Of a DNA stretch of 47,294 bases, positions 11,993-22,900 are shown piece by piece. The DNA lies in assembly GCA_024220525.1 (NCBI GenBank), contig JAMYWO010000120.1, positions 38,539 through 85,832 of the forward strand, in the 5' to 3' direction. The stretch comes from Cochliopodium minus. Taxonomy: Eukaryota > Discosea > Himatismenida > Cochliopodiidae. A program made the position numbers and the translations under genes. Each line of letters opens with the position of its first letter. Within the stretch, counting starts at the first letter, position 1. The notes below the pieces were generated by a model. The model worked only from the letters and a program-made list of their open reading frames with translations. It did not search any database and was not told where the DNA came from.

Positions 11993-12419
11993 NGAAAAAT
12001 ATTTTATTTTTTGTTTTAATTTCGATGCGATTCTTGGTTTTTACTGTTTACTCGATAAAGTTTATAAAAATTTCATATATACAACCAATTAAAATTAATA
12101 ATATGTTATATTTTGACGATCATATTTAATTATTAAAAGCATTAATTTAACATGATATCACAACATAATCAAATATCTGCTTAATATCTTGCATAATATA
12201 TTGAAATTTAAATAATCCTATAAAAAATATCATTGTTATAATCAGCAAACATTAATCAAGCTTTTATAATTATATAAAATGCCAAAATTTGTTAGCGGAT
12301 ATTAATTTTTAACAAATTTAGAACTGTTGTAAAATAATATCTCTTAATTGGGAATTAAATTTATACCACTTATTTTGTGATCGTATCAACAATATTAATG
12401 TCTAAATATTTTTTTTTGT
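11993..12419. other. Assembly break (N at 11993) and spacer
   Basis: The single N interrupts a coding exon, and the sequence to its right does not continue that exon. From 12000 to 12419 I see no exon. A TTTTTTTTTGTAG acceptor ends at 12420, so an unseen first exon of the ankyrin gene should lie here or left of the break. Confidence 0.6.
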
Positions 12420-12420
12420 A

Positions 12421-14968
12421 GATCACTTTCAAAGTAAATGCAAAGATAGTCTTAACAAAATAAAAGAAGGAGTCAATCCTTTGATAACAGACGAATATGG
12501 GAACACTCTTCTTCATTATTGTTTTTCATATTATGGTCTGGATGTGATAAAAAATTTGATTGAAGTAAATTGTTCAAATATAAAAAATAAAAATGGAAAT
12601 AACTGTTTTCATTTGGCTTGTGCATTGAATAAAAATATTGAAACAATAAAATATTTGATTGAAATCAATTGCGATGCAAATATAAAAAATAAAAATGGAA
12701 ATAACTGTTTTCATTTGTCTTGTGCATTCAATAAAAATATTGAAATAATAAAATATTTGATTGAAGTGAAATGTAATCCATACATCAAAAATGAAGAAGG
12801 AAACAATGGTTTACATTTGGCTTGTGCATTCAACAAAAACATTGAAATAACAAAATATTTGATTGAAGTGAAATGTAATCCAAGTATCAAAAATAAAGAA
12901 GGAAACAATGGTTTACATTTGGCTTGTTTGAATAACAAAAACATTGAAATAACAAAATATTTGATTGAAATGAAATGTAATCCAAGTATCAAAAATAAAA
13001 ACGGCGAAAATTGTTTTCATTTGGCTTCTGCATTCAACAAAAAGATTGAAATAATAAAATATTTGATTGAAGTGAAATGTAATCCAAAAATGAACAATGA
13101 AGACGGAAACAATGGTTTGCATTTGGCTTGTTTGAATAACAAAAATATTGAAATAACAAAATATTTGATAGGAGTGAAATGTGATGTCAATAACAAAAAT
13201 AAAAATGGCGAAAATTGTTTGCATTTGGCTTGCAAGAATAATGAAAATATTGAAATTATAAAATATTTGATTGAAGAAGTGAAATGTGATGTAAATATTG
13301 AAAATAGAAATAGAGACAATGGTTTGTATTTGGCTTGCAAGAATAATGAAAATATTGAAATTATAAAATATTTAGTTGAAGAAGTGAAATATGATGTAAA
13401 TATTGAAAATAGAAATTGGGAAAATTGTTTGCATTTGGCAAGCATGAGTGGTGCAAATATTGAAAATATAAAATATTTGATTGAAATGAAACATGATGTA
13501 AATATTGAAAATAGAAATCGATACAATGGTTCATATTTGGCATGCATGAATAATAAAAACATTGAAATAATAAAACATTTGATTGAAAAAGTGAAATATG
13601 ATGTCAACACCAAAAATAAAAAGGGTGAAAATTGTTTGCATTTGGCTTGTAACAATGGAAATATTGAAATAATAAAATATTTGATTGAAGAAGTGAAACG
13701 GGACGTAAATATCAAAAATACATATGGGGAGAATTGTTTGCATTTGGCTTGTAACAACGGAAATATTGAAATAATAAAATATTTGATTGATGAAGTGAAA
13801 TGTGATGTCAATATCAAAAATGCATATGGGGAGAATTGTTTGCATTTGGCTTGTAACAACGAAAATATTGAAATTATAAAATATTTGATTGATGAAGTAC
13901 AATGTGATCCGAACATTAAAAATGAAAATGAAAAAAATTGTTTGCATTTGGCTTGTAAAAATGAAAATTTGGATATTATTGGATATCTCATTGAGGAAAT
14001 AGGTTGCAAAGGAAACGAATGTTTGGAATATGCTTTCTTATTTGGAAGTATTAATTTAATTCAATTTTTGGTTGAAAAAATGGATTGCGATCCTTATTTT
14101 GTGAACGAAAGAGGAAATAATTGTTTGTTATTGGCTTTGACGAATGATAAATTTGATTTGAAATTCATGAAATATTTGATTGAAGAAGTACAATGTGATC
14201 CCAACATTAAAAATAAAAAGGGTGAGAATTGTTTGCATTTGGCTTGTAACAATGGAAATATTGAAATGGTAAAGTATTTGGTTGAAGAAGTGAAATGTGA
14301 TGTATTCATCAAAAATAAGCAAGGAAGCAACTGTTTGCATTTGGCTTCGAATTCTGAAAATTTGGAAATTGTTAAATACTTGATTGAATTTAAATTTGAC
14401 ATCAACACCAAGAATAAAGTTGGCGATAATTGTTTACATTTGGCTTGTGAAAATAGAGATTTGGAAACGATAAAATTTTTTATTGAAAATAAAGGTGATG
14501 TTAACTCAAAAAATTTTGATGATGAAGATGCATTGGAAATTCTTTGTTGTTCAGAATTTACAAATGGAATTTCCTATTTTATTGAAAATGATTTGTATGA
14601 TTTTGATCGTGAAAATTGTCGAATTGTTGATTATGCAAAGAATTTTTTTGATAAAAATCAAACTAAAGATGTTTTTGAAATGATAGAAATTGTGTTTCGT
14701 TTAATTTTTCGAAAATATTGAAAATGATCTCATTTGGTTACCAGAATATACTAAATATTTACCCAATTATCTCCACGAAGGAATCCTTTGTTTTTTGATT
14801 AGTTACAAATTAAAATACTCTAAGAAATTCATTTTCAAGATTTCAAAGTATATTATGTTTGAAATTATCAACTATTTTATTCTCTTCACTTTGTCATCCA
14901 CCAAAAAAAGAAAATTGGCCAATGAAAATTTTTTGGCTGAAAAAAGATTAAAACTCTTGAGGAACTAG
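12421..14968 (+). CDS. Large ankyrin-repeat protein (about 20 repeats)
   Basis: Protein-binding protein made almost only of ankyrin repeats of 33-35 residues, typically GENCLHLACNNGNIEIIKYL followed by IEEVKCDVNIKNK. I count about 20 units between 12500 and 14520. Units 15-16 are degenerate (CKGNECLEYAFLFGSINLIQ). The frame is open from an acceptor at 12420 (first residues DHFQSKCKDSLNKIKEGVNP). There is no in-frame ATG until deep in the repeats, so the start exon is upstream and unseen. The frame ends with TGA at 14719-14721. An 80-codon C-terminal continuation, ENDLIWLPEYTKYLPNYLHE to TAG at 14966-14968, lies in the +1 frame starting exactly after it. Either one base is surplus near 14705-14720, or a 46-nt intron (GTTTAA...ACCAG, about 14698-14743) joins the two. 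The partner is unknown. Confidence 0.8.
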
Positions 14969-15212
14969 GAAAACAACCCTCCTAACAAGACGATGTTCAA
15001 CAAAATACCATAATAATACAAATAACATTGACAAAAAAGATTACTTTAAATAATAAATAATAAATCATTAAGAAACCAAATTATTTTAATTTATTTTCTA
15101 TTTTAACTTTATTTAACAATCCAACAAAGCTCAAATTTTTTCTTAAGTCAAATTATGAGTTTAAAAAAAAAAATTAAATAAAAAATAAAAAAAAATTATA
15201 AAAAAAATTGAA

Positions 15213-16376
15213 ATGAATATTTTGAAGAAAAAAAGGATTGCAAAGAATAAAGTCAGAAAAATTGAGTTGAAAGATGATCAGGAAACAGTGAGTAAAAAAT
15301 TAAGAAAAATTAATGAAGAGCCAGAAAAAAACTTGGAGACTATTTCGAACGAATATTGTGGATGTCAAAATTGGAGATGTTCTCTTAATAAATATTTGGA
15401 AATGAAGGGTGAGACAGAAAGCGAGGAGAATTTTGAGAACTACTTGAATGGGTTCTATTCTGTATTGAAACTTTTGGATAAAGACAGTGGGCTCAACACC
15501 ACCAGAAAATTGTTATTACAAAGAATTTTTTATGACAAATCTTTTAAAAATGGAGAAGATTACTTCAGAATATTTTCACGAGACCATCACAAAATTTTTA
15601 AAAAAGCAAAAAAATTACTTGATTTTCCTTCCAGTTCTTATGTGAATGCTTTGAGCACTACCTTTTTCTTTAAAATTCAAAAAGAAATCTTTCTTTATTA
15701 TCCTATTGATATGATGACAAGAAAATTATTCAATAAAGTAAAACCCATTCCCTTTTCTTCTTTTTTGGAGAATGCATTAATTCTTTTCAAGAGTTTTTGT
15801 ATTTGGGAATTCATTCACTCCAAAATCAAATTGAATGAAGAGTCTTTTGTGAAAAATATATTCTTCTTTGTTTTTTTCAATTTAAAAAGTTTGAAAAATA
15901 TCAATTTCAAAGGGATTGATGAATCTTTATTCACAAAAATCAAACATTTCAGAAATGAACAAACTGAAGAAGAATTGATGGTCGATGAATCTCTTGCTGT
16001 ACAAGTTTTCACAAGTTTGATCGGAATCTCCTACTTTATTTTCCCAAATTTTCTCTTGCTTCTAAAACAAAATGAGGTGTCAAAAGAAGTTGAAAAAACT
16101 TTGTTCTTTCTTTCAAAAATGGATGATATTTTCTTTACAAATGAAGAAATAACAGAAAAGCTGATAAAAGAAGAAAATTCAAATTTTTTGGTGAGAATAA
16201 ATCCTCTTTTCATTTGTGGATTTTTAGAAAAAGGAATTCATGGGATTATTCATTCTGAAAAGAAAATTGATAAAGATGAAATAAGCCCTTTTATCGTTTC
16301 ATACAATTTCAAAGGAAATGTTAGTTCAGTTTTGATCTTGCTCGAGAATTTTTACAACAATAATTTTGATTTCTGA
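15213..16376 (+). CDS. Unrecognised 387-aa protein, copy 1
   Basis: Single-exon frame with ATG at 15213 and TGA at 16374-16376. I do not recognise a family. The first 40 residues are very basic (MNILKKKRIAKNKVRKIELK), like a nuclear or nucleolar signal. A cysteine cluster CGCQNWRC follows at residues 49-56. The remainder is mostly alpha-helical by composition, with several hydrophobic, Phe-rich stretches (KNIFFFVFFNLKSLKNI, TSLIGISYFIFPNFLLLL), perhaps buried helices rather than membrane spans. It lies 240 bases after the ankyrin gene on the same strand and directly before its twin. Codon use looks like that of neighbouring genes. Confidence 0.8.
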   Translation: MNILKKKRIAKNKVRKIELKDDQETVSKKLRKINEEPEKNLETISNEYCGCQNWRCSLNKYLEMKGETESEENFENYLNGFYSVLKLLDKDSGLNTTRKLLLQRIFYDKSFKNGEDYFRIFSRDHHKIFKKAKKLLDFPSSSYVNALSTTFFFKIQKEIFLYYPIDMMTRKLFNKVKPIPFSSFLENALILFKSFCIWEFIHSKIKLNEESFVKNIFFFVFFNLKSLKNINFKGIDESLFTKIKHFRNEQTEEELMVDESLAVQVFTSLIGISYFIFPNFLLLLKQNEVSKEVEKTLFFLSKMDDIFFTNEEITEKLIKEENSNFLVRINPLFICGFLEKGIHGIIHSEKKIDKDEISPFIVSYNFKGNVSSVLILLENFYNNNFDF

Positions 16377-16557
16377 AAAATAATAATTTGTATAGACAAG
16401 ATTTAATCAAATTTTCTATTTTAGCTTTATTTGACAATTTTTTGGAGTTTAAATAAATTTAACAATCCAACAAAGCTCAAAATTTTTCTTAAGTCAAATT
16501 ATGAGTTTAAAAAAAAAATTAAATAAAAAATAAAAAAAAATTATAAAAAAAATTGAA

Positions 16558-17721
16558 ATGAATATTTTGAAGAAAAAGAGGACTATAAAGAACAAAGTCA
16601 GAAAAATTGAGTTGAAAGATGATCGGGAAATATTGAGTAAAAAATTAAGAAAAATTAATGAAGAGCCAGAAAAAAAGTTGGAGACTATTTCGAACGAATA
16701 TTGTGGATGTCAAAATTGGAGATGTTCTCTTAATAAATATTTGGAAATGAAGGGTGAGACAGAAAGCGAGGAGAATTTTGAGAACTACTTGAATGGGTTC
16801 TATTCTGTATTGAAACTTTTGGATAAAGACAGTGGGCTCAACACCACCAGAAAATTGTTATTACAAAGAATTTTTTATGACAAATCTTTTAAAAATGGAG
16901 AAGATTACTTCAGAATATTTTCACGAGACCATCACAAAATTTTTAAAAAAGCAAAAAAATTACTTGATTTTCCTTCCAGTTCTTATGTGAATGCTTTGAG
17001 CACTACCTTTTTCTTTAAAATTCAAAAAGAAATCTTTCTTTATTATCCTATTGATATGATGACAAGAAAATTATTCAATAAAGTAAAACCCATTCCCTTT
17101 TCTTCTTTTTTGGAGAATGCATTAATTCTTTTCAAGAGTTTTTGTATTTGGGAATTCATTCACTCCAAAATCAAATTGAATGAAGAGTCTTTTGTGAAAA
17201 ATATATTCTTCTTTGTTTTTTTCAATTTAAAAAGTTTGAAAAATATCAATTTCAAAGGGATTGATGAATCTTTATTCACAAAAATCAAACATTTCAGAAA
17301 TGAACAAACTGAAGAAGAATTGATGGTCGATGAATCTCTTGCTGTACAAGTTTTCACAAGTTTGATCGGAATCTCCTACTTTATTTTCCCAAATTTTCTC
17401 TTGCTTCTAAAACAAAATGAGGTGTCAAAAGAAGTTGAAAAAACTTTGTTCTTTCTTTCAAAAATGGATGATATTTTCTTTACAAATGAAGAAATAACAG
17501 AAAAGCTGATAAAAGAAGAAAATTCAAATTTTTTGGTGAGAATAAATCCTCTTTTCATTTGTGGATTTTTAGAAAAAGGAATTCATGGGATTATTCATTC
17601 TGAAAAGAAAATTGATAAAGATGAAATAAGCCCTTTTATCGTTTCATACAATTTCAAAGGAAATGTTAGTTCAGTTTTGATCTTGCTCGAGAATTTTTAC
17701 AACAATAATTTTGATTTCTGA
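16558..17721 (+). CDS. Unrecognised 387-aa protein, copy 2
   Basis: Tandem twin of the 15213-16376 gene, offset by 1345 bases. I count nine base differences in the first ~120 coding bases (seven change an amino acid: I9T, two in A10I, Q23R, T25I, V26L, N40K). None follow, so residues 41-387 are identical. The ~95 bases before the ATG are also shared almost perfectly, which would give both copies the same promoter. Similarity stops right after the TGA. No domain is recognised. Confidence 0.8.
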   Translation: MNILKKKRTIKNKVRKIELKDDREILSKKLRKINEEPEKKLETISNEYCGCQNWRCSLNKYLEMKGETESEENFENYLNGFYSVLKLLDKDSGLNTTRKLLLQRIFYDKSFKNGEDYFRIFSRDHHKIFKKAKKLLDFPSSSYVNALSTTFFFKIQKEIFLYYPIDMMTRKLFNKVKPIPFSSFLENALILFKSFCIWEFIHSKIKLNEESFVKNIFFFVFFNLKSLKNINFKGIDESLFTKIKHFRNEQTEEELMVDESLAVQVFTSLIGISYFIFPNFLLLLKQNEVSKEVEKTLFFLSKMDDIFFTNEEITEKLIKEENSNFLVRINPLFICGFLEKGIHGIIHSEKKIDKDEISPFIVSYNFKGNVSSVLILLENFYNNNFDF

Positions 17722-17753
17722 AAAAAAATAAAAAAAGCAATTAATTTCAAATT

Positions 17754-18790
17754 TCATTTTATTTTTTGTTTGAGATAATTGGATCCTCTCATCAGAGAAA
17801 CATCTTCCGAGACATTTTCCACCAAAGAAGGATCAAACATCACATTGACACCCAAATGCAAAGGAGAAATGAAGATTTTGAAAAATTTGACAGAGCTGAA
17901 TTCCAAATCAGAAAAATCACATCTTTTCAACCTATCTTTCACATCATTAAGAGTTTGTAACAATCCGTGCTCAAATTTTTGACTGTTGCCAATAGCTAAG
18001 TAGCCCAATGCATGAGTTTTAAAGCCAAAAAAATTTTCATAGCCAACCAAAGAAACAGGATCGAAGAGCATGGTGTAGGAGATTGTGTTGTGTTTCCCTA
18101 CAATCTCGTTGTATGCTTCACAAATTTCTTTGCAAGAAGATCCCCCGATGTATGATAATCTTGGTGAAGCCAAAAGAAAAGAGTAAACTTTGTTTTCGAC
18201 TTTGTTATCGAACCATCCATGTCTATTGTACACAATGACGCTAATGCTGCTCCTTGGCTGTGTCCTGTGACAATCACCAACAAATCTTCTTTGTTAATGT
18301 TATATTCTTTGAAATATTCATCCAATACTTCATGTACTTGTTGTTTGCATCTTTCGTATTTTTCCAAGAATCCTCTGTGCACTGATAATTTTTCTCCATT
18401 TAATTCCAAATCTTCATATTTTTTTGGTGTAATCTTTATATTGGTTCCCCAGTCTGCCAAAAAATTCGATCCATGAAATGATATTACCATTGTGTTTTTT
18501 GAGGGAGAATAAAAAACCAATCCGGGAATATCATCCCAAGACCCGAAAAATCCATTTTTCCCCAAAAAACTTTTCTTTGTGTAGCCAGATTCAAGAGGCA
18601 TATTGAGTGTTTGCATATCTTTTGGATTTTCAATACATTGAGTGGTTATTCTGTTTATTTTTGATATTTCTTTGCTGTTGAATCTATCATTTACCAAATA
18701 GTATTTATTTTCATGCTCAGTGACCAATGCGGAGGTTTTGAGAAGATTTTTCTTGAAACTATCCTTTCTTTTAAAGTGTTTAGACAACAT
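17754..18790 (-). CDS. Class-3 (Rhizomucor-type) lipase, frame interrupted
   Basis: Alpha/beta-hydrolase of the fungal lipase-like class 3 family, which hydrolyses ester bonds of acylglycerols. The N-terminal part (18790 down to about 18220) carries FHGSNFLADWGTNI, VHRGFLEKYERCKQQV and the nucleophile elbow VTGHSQGAALASLCTID. The C-terminal part is in another frame (about 18225 to TGA near 17754): NKVENKVYSFLLASPRLSY, then FDPVSLVGYENFFG with the likely Asp, and THALGYLAIG with the likely His. Spacing from GHSQG to SPR equals that of Rhizomucor lipase if one base is added near 18215-18222, so the catalytic triad is intact and the break is one missing base. Start chosen at the ATG 18790 (MLSKHFKRKDSFKKN); a frame runs 15 codons further upstream through a TTG. 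No signal peptide is seen. Confidence 0.82.
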
Positions 18791-18938
18791 TTTTTTTTTT
18801 TTGTGAAAAGTGATGTTTTTTGGCAAACAAAACAATATTGAGTACTTAATTTTATTTCATGAATATATAAAAGAGTATTCTTTATAAAAAAAATTTCAAT
18901 TAAAATAAAAAAATAAAATTTGAAATTAAAAAATTAAT
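18791..18938. promoter_or_regulatory. Short divergent intergenic region
   Basis: Only 148 bases separate the ATGs of the lipase (leftward) and the coiled-coil membrane protein (rightward), so the two probably share a promoter region. It is A/T-rich with no named motif. Confidence 0.4.
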
Positions 18939-19726
18939 ATGCTCTCAAAAGAATTCAGAAGAAAAAGGTGTGATAAATTTTCTGGAAAACTTTCTGAAAA
19001 TCGCATAACTGATTCTCCAAAACCGATTGCAAACATACCACTTAGTGATGGGAATAATTTCATCTTAAGGGAAAACATGATAGATAAATATACTTACAGA
19101 ACATTATTGTTAGGATCCTCTACAGCAATTATTGAATCATTGAAAATAATTCTTAAAAGCAATGCAGTTCCAACTCAAATGGCGATGATGAAATCAGTCC
19201 AAGTTAATTCGTTTACCACCACACTTAAAAATGGAATAATATCTTTTATAAAACTGTTGGATCAAATGCAATTTTCCAAATGGGTCTAGGTTTGGTCACA
19301 ACATTTGCTTCAGTCTATTTTCTTTTCAAACAAAGGTCTGGGAGTGAATTCCTTGAGAATATGGAGGAATTGAGAATAGAGTATGATAACAATCATCAAA
19401 AGATCGGAAACGATGAAGTAAAGTGGCAGAAGTACGAAAATGAATTTGAAGAAAAATTGAAGCAACTAGAAAAACAATATGAACATACTTCATTCTGGAG
19501 ATCCATCAAAAACAATTTGATAGGATTTGTGACATCTGTTATATCAGGTATTTGTTTCACTGCTTATTTCGGATTTTCTCTTCCTTTTCTGGGATTATTT
19601 GCTCTTCTGACCGGAATTGTTTTTCTATCAAAGAGTATCTGGGATTACTGCACTTACAATGAAAAAAGAGAAGAAGTCAAAAATATTATCAAAGAAGTGT
19701 TTCCAGATCCGGAAACAACAAATTAA
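18939..19726 (+). CDS. Coiled-coil membrane protein, unrecognised, frame interrupted
   Basis: Two overlapping frames make one protein. Residues from MLSKEFRRKRCDKFSGKL to TLKNGIISF lie in one frame (18939 to about 19245). The rest, KTVGSNAIFQMGLGLVTTFA to PDPETTN (about 19246-19726), is in another. One extra T in TCTTTTATAAA (about 19243) would unite them. Seen: basic N-terminus, a hydrophobic segment (FQMGLGLVTTFASVYFLF), a charged coiled coil (EFEEKLKQLEKQYEH), then a long hydrophobic hairpin (NLIGFVTSVISGICFTAYFG, LPFLGLFALLTGIVFL). It thus resembles a small organelle-membrane protein with two or three spans. Its first nine residues, MLSKEFRRK, resemble those of the divergent lipase, MLSKHFKRK. 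I recognise no family. Confidence 0.7.
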
Positions 19727-19926
19727 TTTTCAATCTTATCATATTAAAATTTTTTGTTTAATACTCAATAAAAAAAAATCATTCATCTATTTTGGAGATA
19801 TATTTTCCAATTTACAATTGATTATGCAAATTATTTTTCCTAATGTAAAATGTTTTATTAATAAAATGTTTTATGATACAATAAAGACTTAGTGAATAAA
19901 TTAAATTTGAGAAAAAAAAAAGTTCC

Positions 19927-22900
19927 TTATAAGGGCAAAAAAGAAGTGGCAACGTGCTGGAGAATGATGAACATGATGCCCTTGACGAAATGGCAGATGG
20001 AGGGGATTCTAGAACACTTGCGGAACTTGGAGACGAGCAGCAAAAGCAGGAAAGTGTCATCGAACAGACGTTTGAGGGGCCTGATGCTGTAATCGAGGAT
20101 ATTGTTCAAATCAAGGGGAAAATCGCCATTATTTTTTCTATTGACAAAAAAAATATTATCATTGTCATTATTATTATTGATATCATAATTTTCATTATTA
20201 TTATTATAATCATTATTATTATTATAATCATTATTATTATTATTATTATTATTTAAAGGATTTAAATTAAAATGATTTATGTTGATTTCATTATTATAGT
20301 TATTGAGCATATTGTCATTCTCTTCATTATTGTTATTATCATTGTTGTGATTATTGTCAGATTCCATCATGTCCTCGCAGAAGACGGCGTCGATCCAGTA
20401 CTTGTGCAGGGAGCAGTTCCACTGGAGGAAGCCCGAGCGGATGAGTGTGTAGAGCCCCTTGAGTGACCCCTCGAAATTGTTTTTGATGAGTTCCAGCAAC
20501 AACAGTGATGCTTTGTACGGTTTGAAGTTGTCCTTTGAGAGTGAGTACAATTGCGAAAGGCTATTTAAAAAATAAAATAAAAATCAAAAATAAAAATTAA
20601 AAAAATAAAAAATTAAATAAAAATATAAAAAAATAAATAATAAAAAATTAAACATAATAATTATTAAAAATAAAACAAAAAATATTTTAAATTTAAATTA
20701 AAATAATTTAATATTAAAATAAAATCAATAATTTAATAAAACAAAACAACAAAAATAAAAAATAAAATTCAAAAAGAAGATACCTGAACTTGGCTTGTTC
20801 ATTACCCGCAAGCACAGCTATTTTGAACCAATTTTTGGCCTTATCTCGGTCCATTTTAATTTCAGTGTTTGGAACCCCATTCAAATAAATTTCGCCTTAG
20901 TAAAATAAAAAACAAATGAAAAAATAAAAATAAAAATATTAATTTAAAAATAATAATTTAAAAATAATAAAAAAAAATAAAGCTTTACAAATTAAAATAT
21001 GAAAATATTTTCTAACCTAAATTTTTAGCAGATTCTCCATGTCCCAAACTGGAAGATTCCTAATCATTTATTTTTATTATTTTAATTTTATTTTTTTAAT
21101 TTTTATTTAATTTTTAATTTTTTAATTTTTTAATTTTTTTAATTTTATTTTTATTATTTTTTTTTAATTTTATTTTTATTTTATTTTATTTTATTTTTTA
21201 TTTATATTTTGTTTGTTTTTTTACAATACAAAGACTGATTCCTTCTTCGTAATTTTGTTCGACGTAAACCCTTCGAAATAGAGCTTGGCGAGAGAATAGA
21301 GTGCAATGGGATGCTTCTTGTTTCCAGCCAAACGAAGTAACACCTTGCAGCCTCCATAAATAGTTTTTGTTCCACGTGCTGTCATTTCGTACCTATTTAA
21401 AAATAAAAATAAAAATAAAAATAATGAAAGAAAATAAATGAATAAATAAAAATAAAAATAAAAATAAAAATAAAAAAATAAAAAAAAAAATTTTAAATTA
21501 AATAAAACAAACCAATAAATTTACTTAATGAAATAAAACAAAAAAATGAAGAAAAGAAAAATAAAAACAAAAATAAAAATAAAAAAAAATAAAAATAAAA
21601 ATAAAAATGAAAATAAAAATAAAAATAAAAATAAAAATAAAGAAAAGAAAATAAAAAATATGAAAAATAAAAACCAATAAAATTTTTTTTTAGAATAAAA
21701 TTACTTAAAAAGATATCAAAAATTTAATTCATTAAAAATAAAATCAATTTTCATTTGAAAAATAAAAAAATAAAAATAAAGATAAAAAATAATTTACATT
21801 ACAACAATATTAAATAAACTGGATGGATGTCCCTTAAAATTTTTTATTTTTTTTAATTTTTTTTTATTTTTATTTTTATTTTTTTTTTACTCCATCTGCC
21901 AACTTTTTTGTACAAATTGAAGCTTCCCCAAAACTTTGTTCAACACCTTCTCATTCTAACACAAACCCAAACTAAAGTAAATGAAAAAACAATAAATAAT
22001 AAAAAATAATAAAAAAAAATAATAATTAAAAAAAAAAAAAAAAATAAAAAAATAAAAAAATAAAAAAATAATTAAAAAAATGAAAAAAAATAATAATTAA
22101 AAATAAAAATAAAAAACATAAAAAATAAAAAATAAAAATAAAAAAAAATAAATAAAAATTAAAAAAATTTTAACAAATTACAAAAAAATAAAAAATGAAA
22201 AAAATTGAAAAAATTAAATTAATTTCAAAAAGTTTTGGAGGTACTTGTTGGTAGAACTGAGATTTCCTTTGTCATAGATTTGCGATACAAACTTACAGCT
22301 TTTTCATAATTTTTCTCGACACTTCCTCTTTTGTACATCAACGCCTTTATTACTTAAAAAGAAAATGAAAAAAATGAAAAAAATTAAGTAATAAAGTAAT
22401 TAACAAAAAAAAAAATTAAAATTTCGATTAAACAAAAACAAAAAAAAAAATGGAAATGGAAATATTATTTGATATAATTGATAATTAAAAAATCGAGCAA
22501 AATGATTCATATAAAAATAAAAATAAAATATTTAAATAAAAAAATTTAAAAATTAAAAAAATAAAAAAATAAAATATTTAAATAATATAAAATATTTAAA
22601 TTAAAAAAATTTAAAAATTAAAAAATTAAAAATTCAAAAAAAAATAAAAAAATTTAAATTTTAAAAAGGATCAAAAAATACAAATTAAAAATAAAATTAA
22701 AAATCGAACAAAAGAAAAATAATAAATAAAAACAAAATAAAATAAAAAATAAAATAAAATAAAATAAAATAAAATAAAATAAAAAATAAATGATGAATAA
22801 TAAAATCATAAAAATTAAAGAAAATAAAAAATAAAATAACAAAAATAAAAATAAAGCAAAAATGTTTGACCAAACAAACATGGCAGTCTCGTTGCCCTGC

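Larger units (their letters stand above)
15110..17721 (+). repeat. Tandem gene duplication, 1.3-kb unit
   Basis: Direct repeat of two units, about 15110-16376 and 16458-17721, each with ~95-100 bases of upstream sequence plus the 387-codon gene. Units are identical except for a few changes upstream and nine in the first 120 coding bases. Between the units lie about 80 bases with a partly related TTCTATTTTA-CTTTATTT-ACAA motif also found before copy 1. Confidence 0.85.

Noticed and set aside
13017-14009. 330-residue open frame on the minus strand
   Set aside because: It is the antisense shadow of the ankyrin array; its repeats mirror the sense repeats and it has no independent signs of coding.
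12500-14500. CRISPR-like periodic repeat of about 100 bases
   Set aside because: The period equals 33-34 codons and encodes ankyrin repeats; there are no short identical repeats with unique spacers.
14690-14745. Programmed +1 frameshift at TAT-TGA at the end of the ankyrin gene
   Set aside because: Attractive, but a 46-base intron or one surplus base explains it equally well, and no second clear case with the same site remains after checking the others.
19954-20466. + strand frame rich in Ile (poly-I) and an ORF reading VIIIVV
   Set aside because: It is the complement of the AAT-coded Asn tract of the Sel1 gene on the minus strand.
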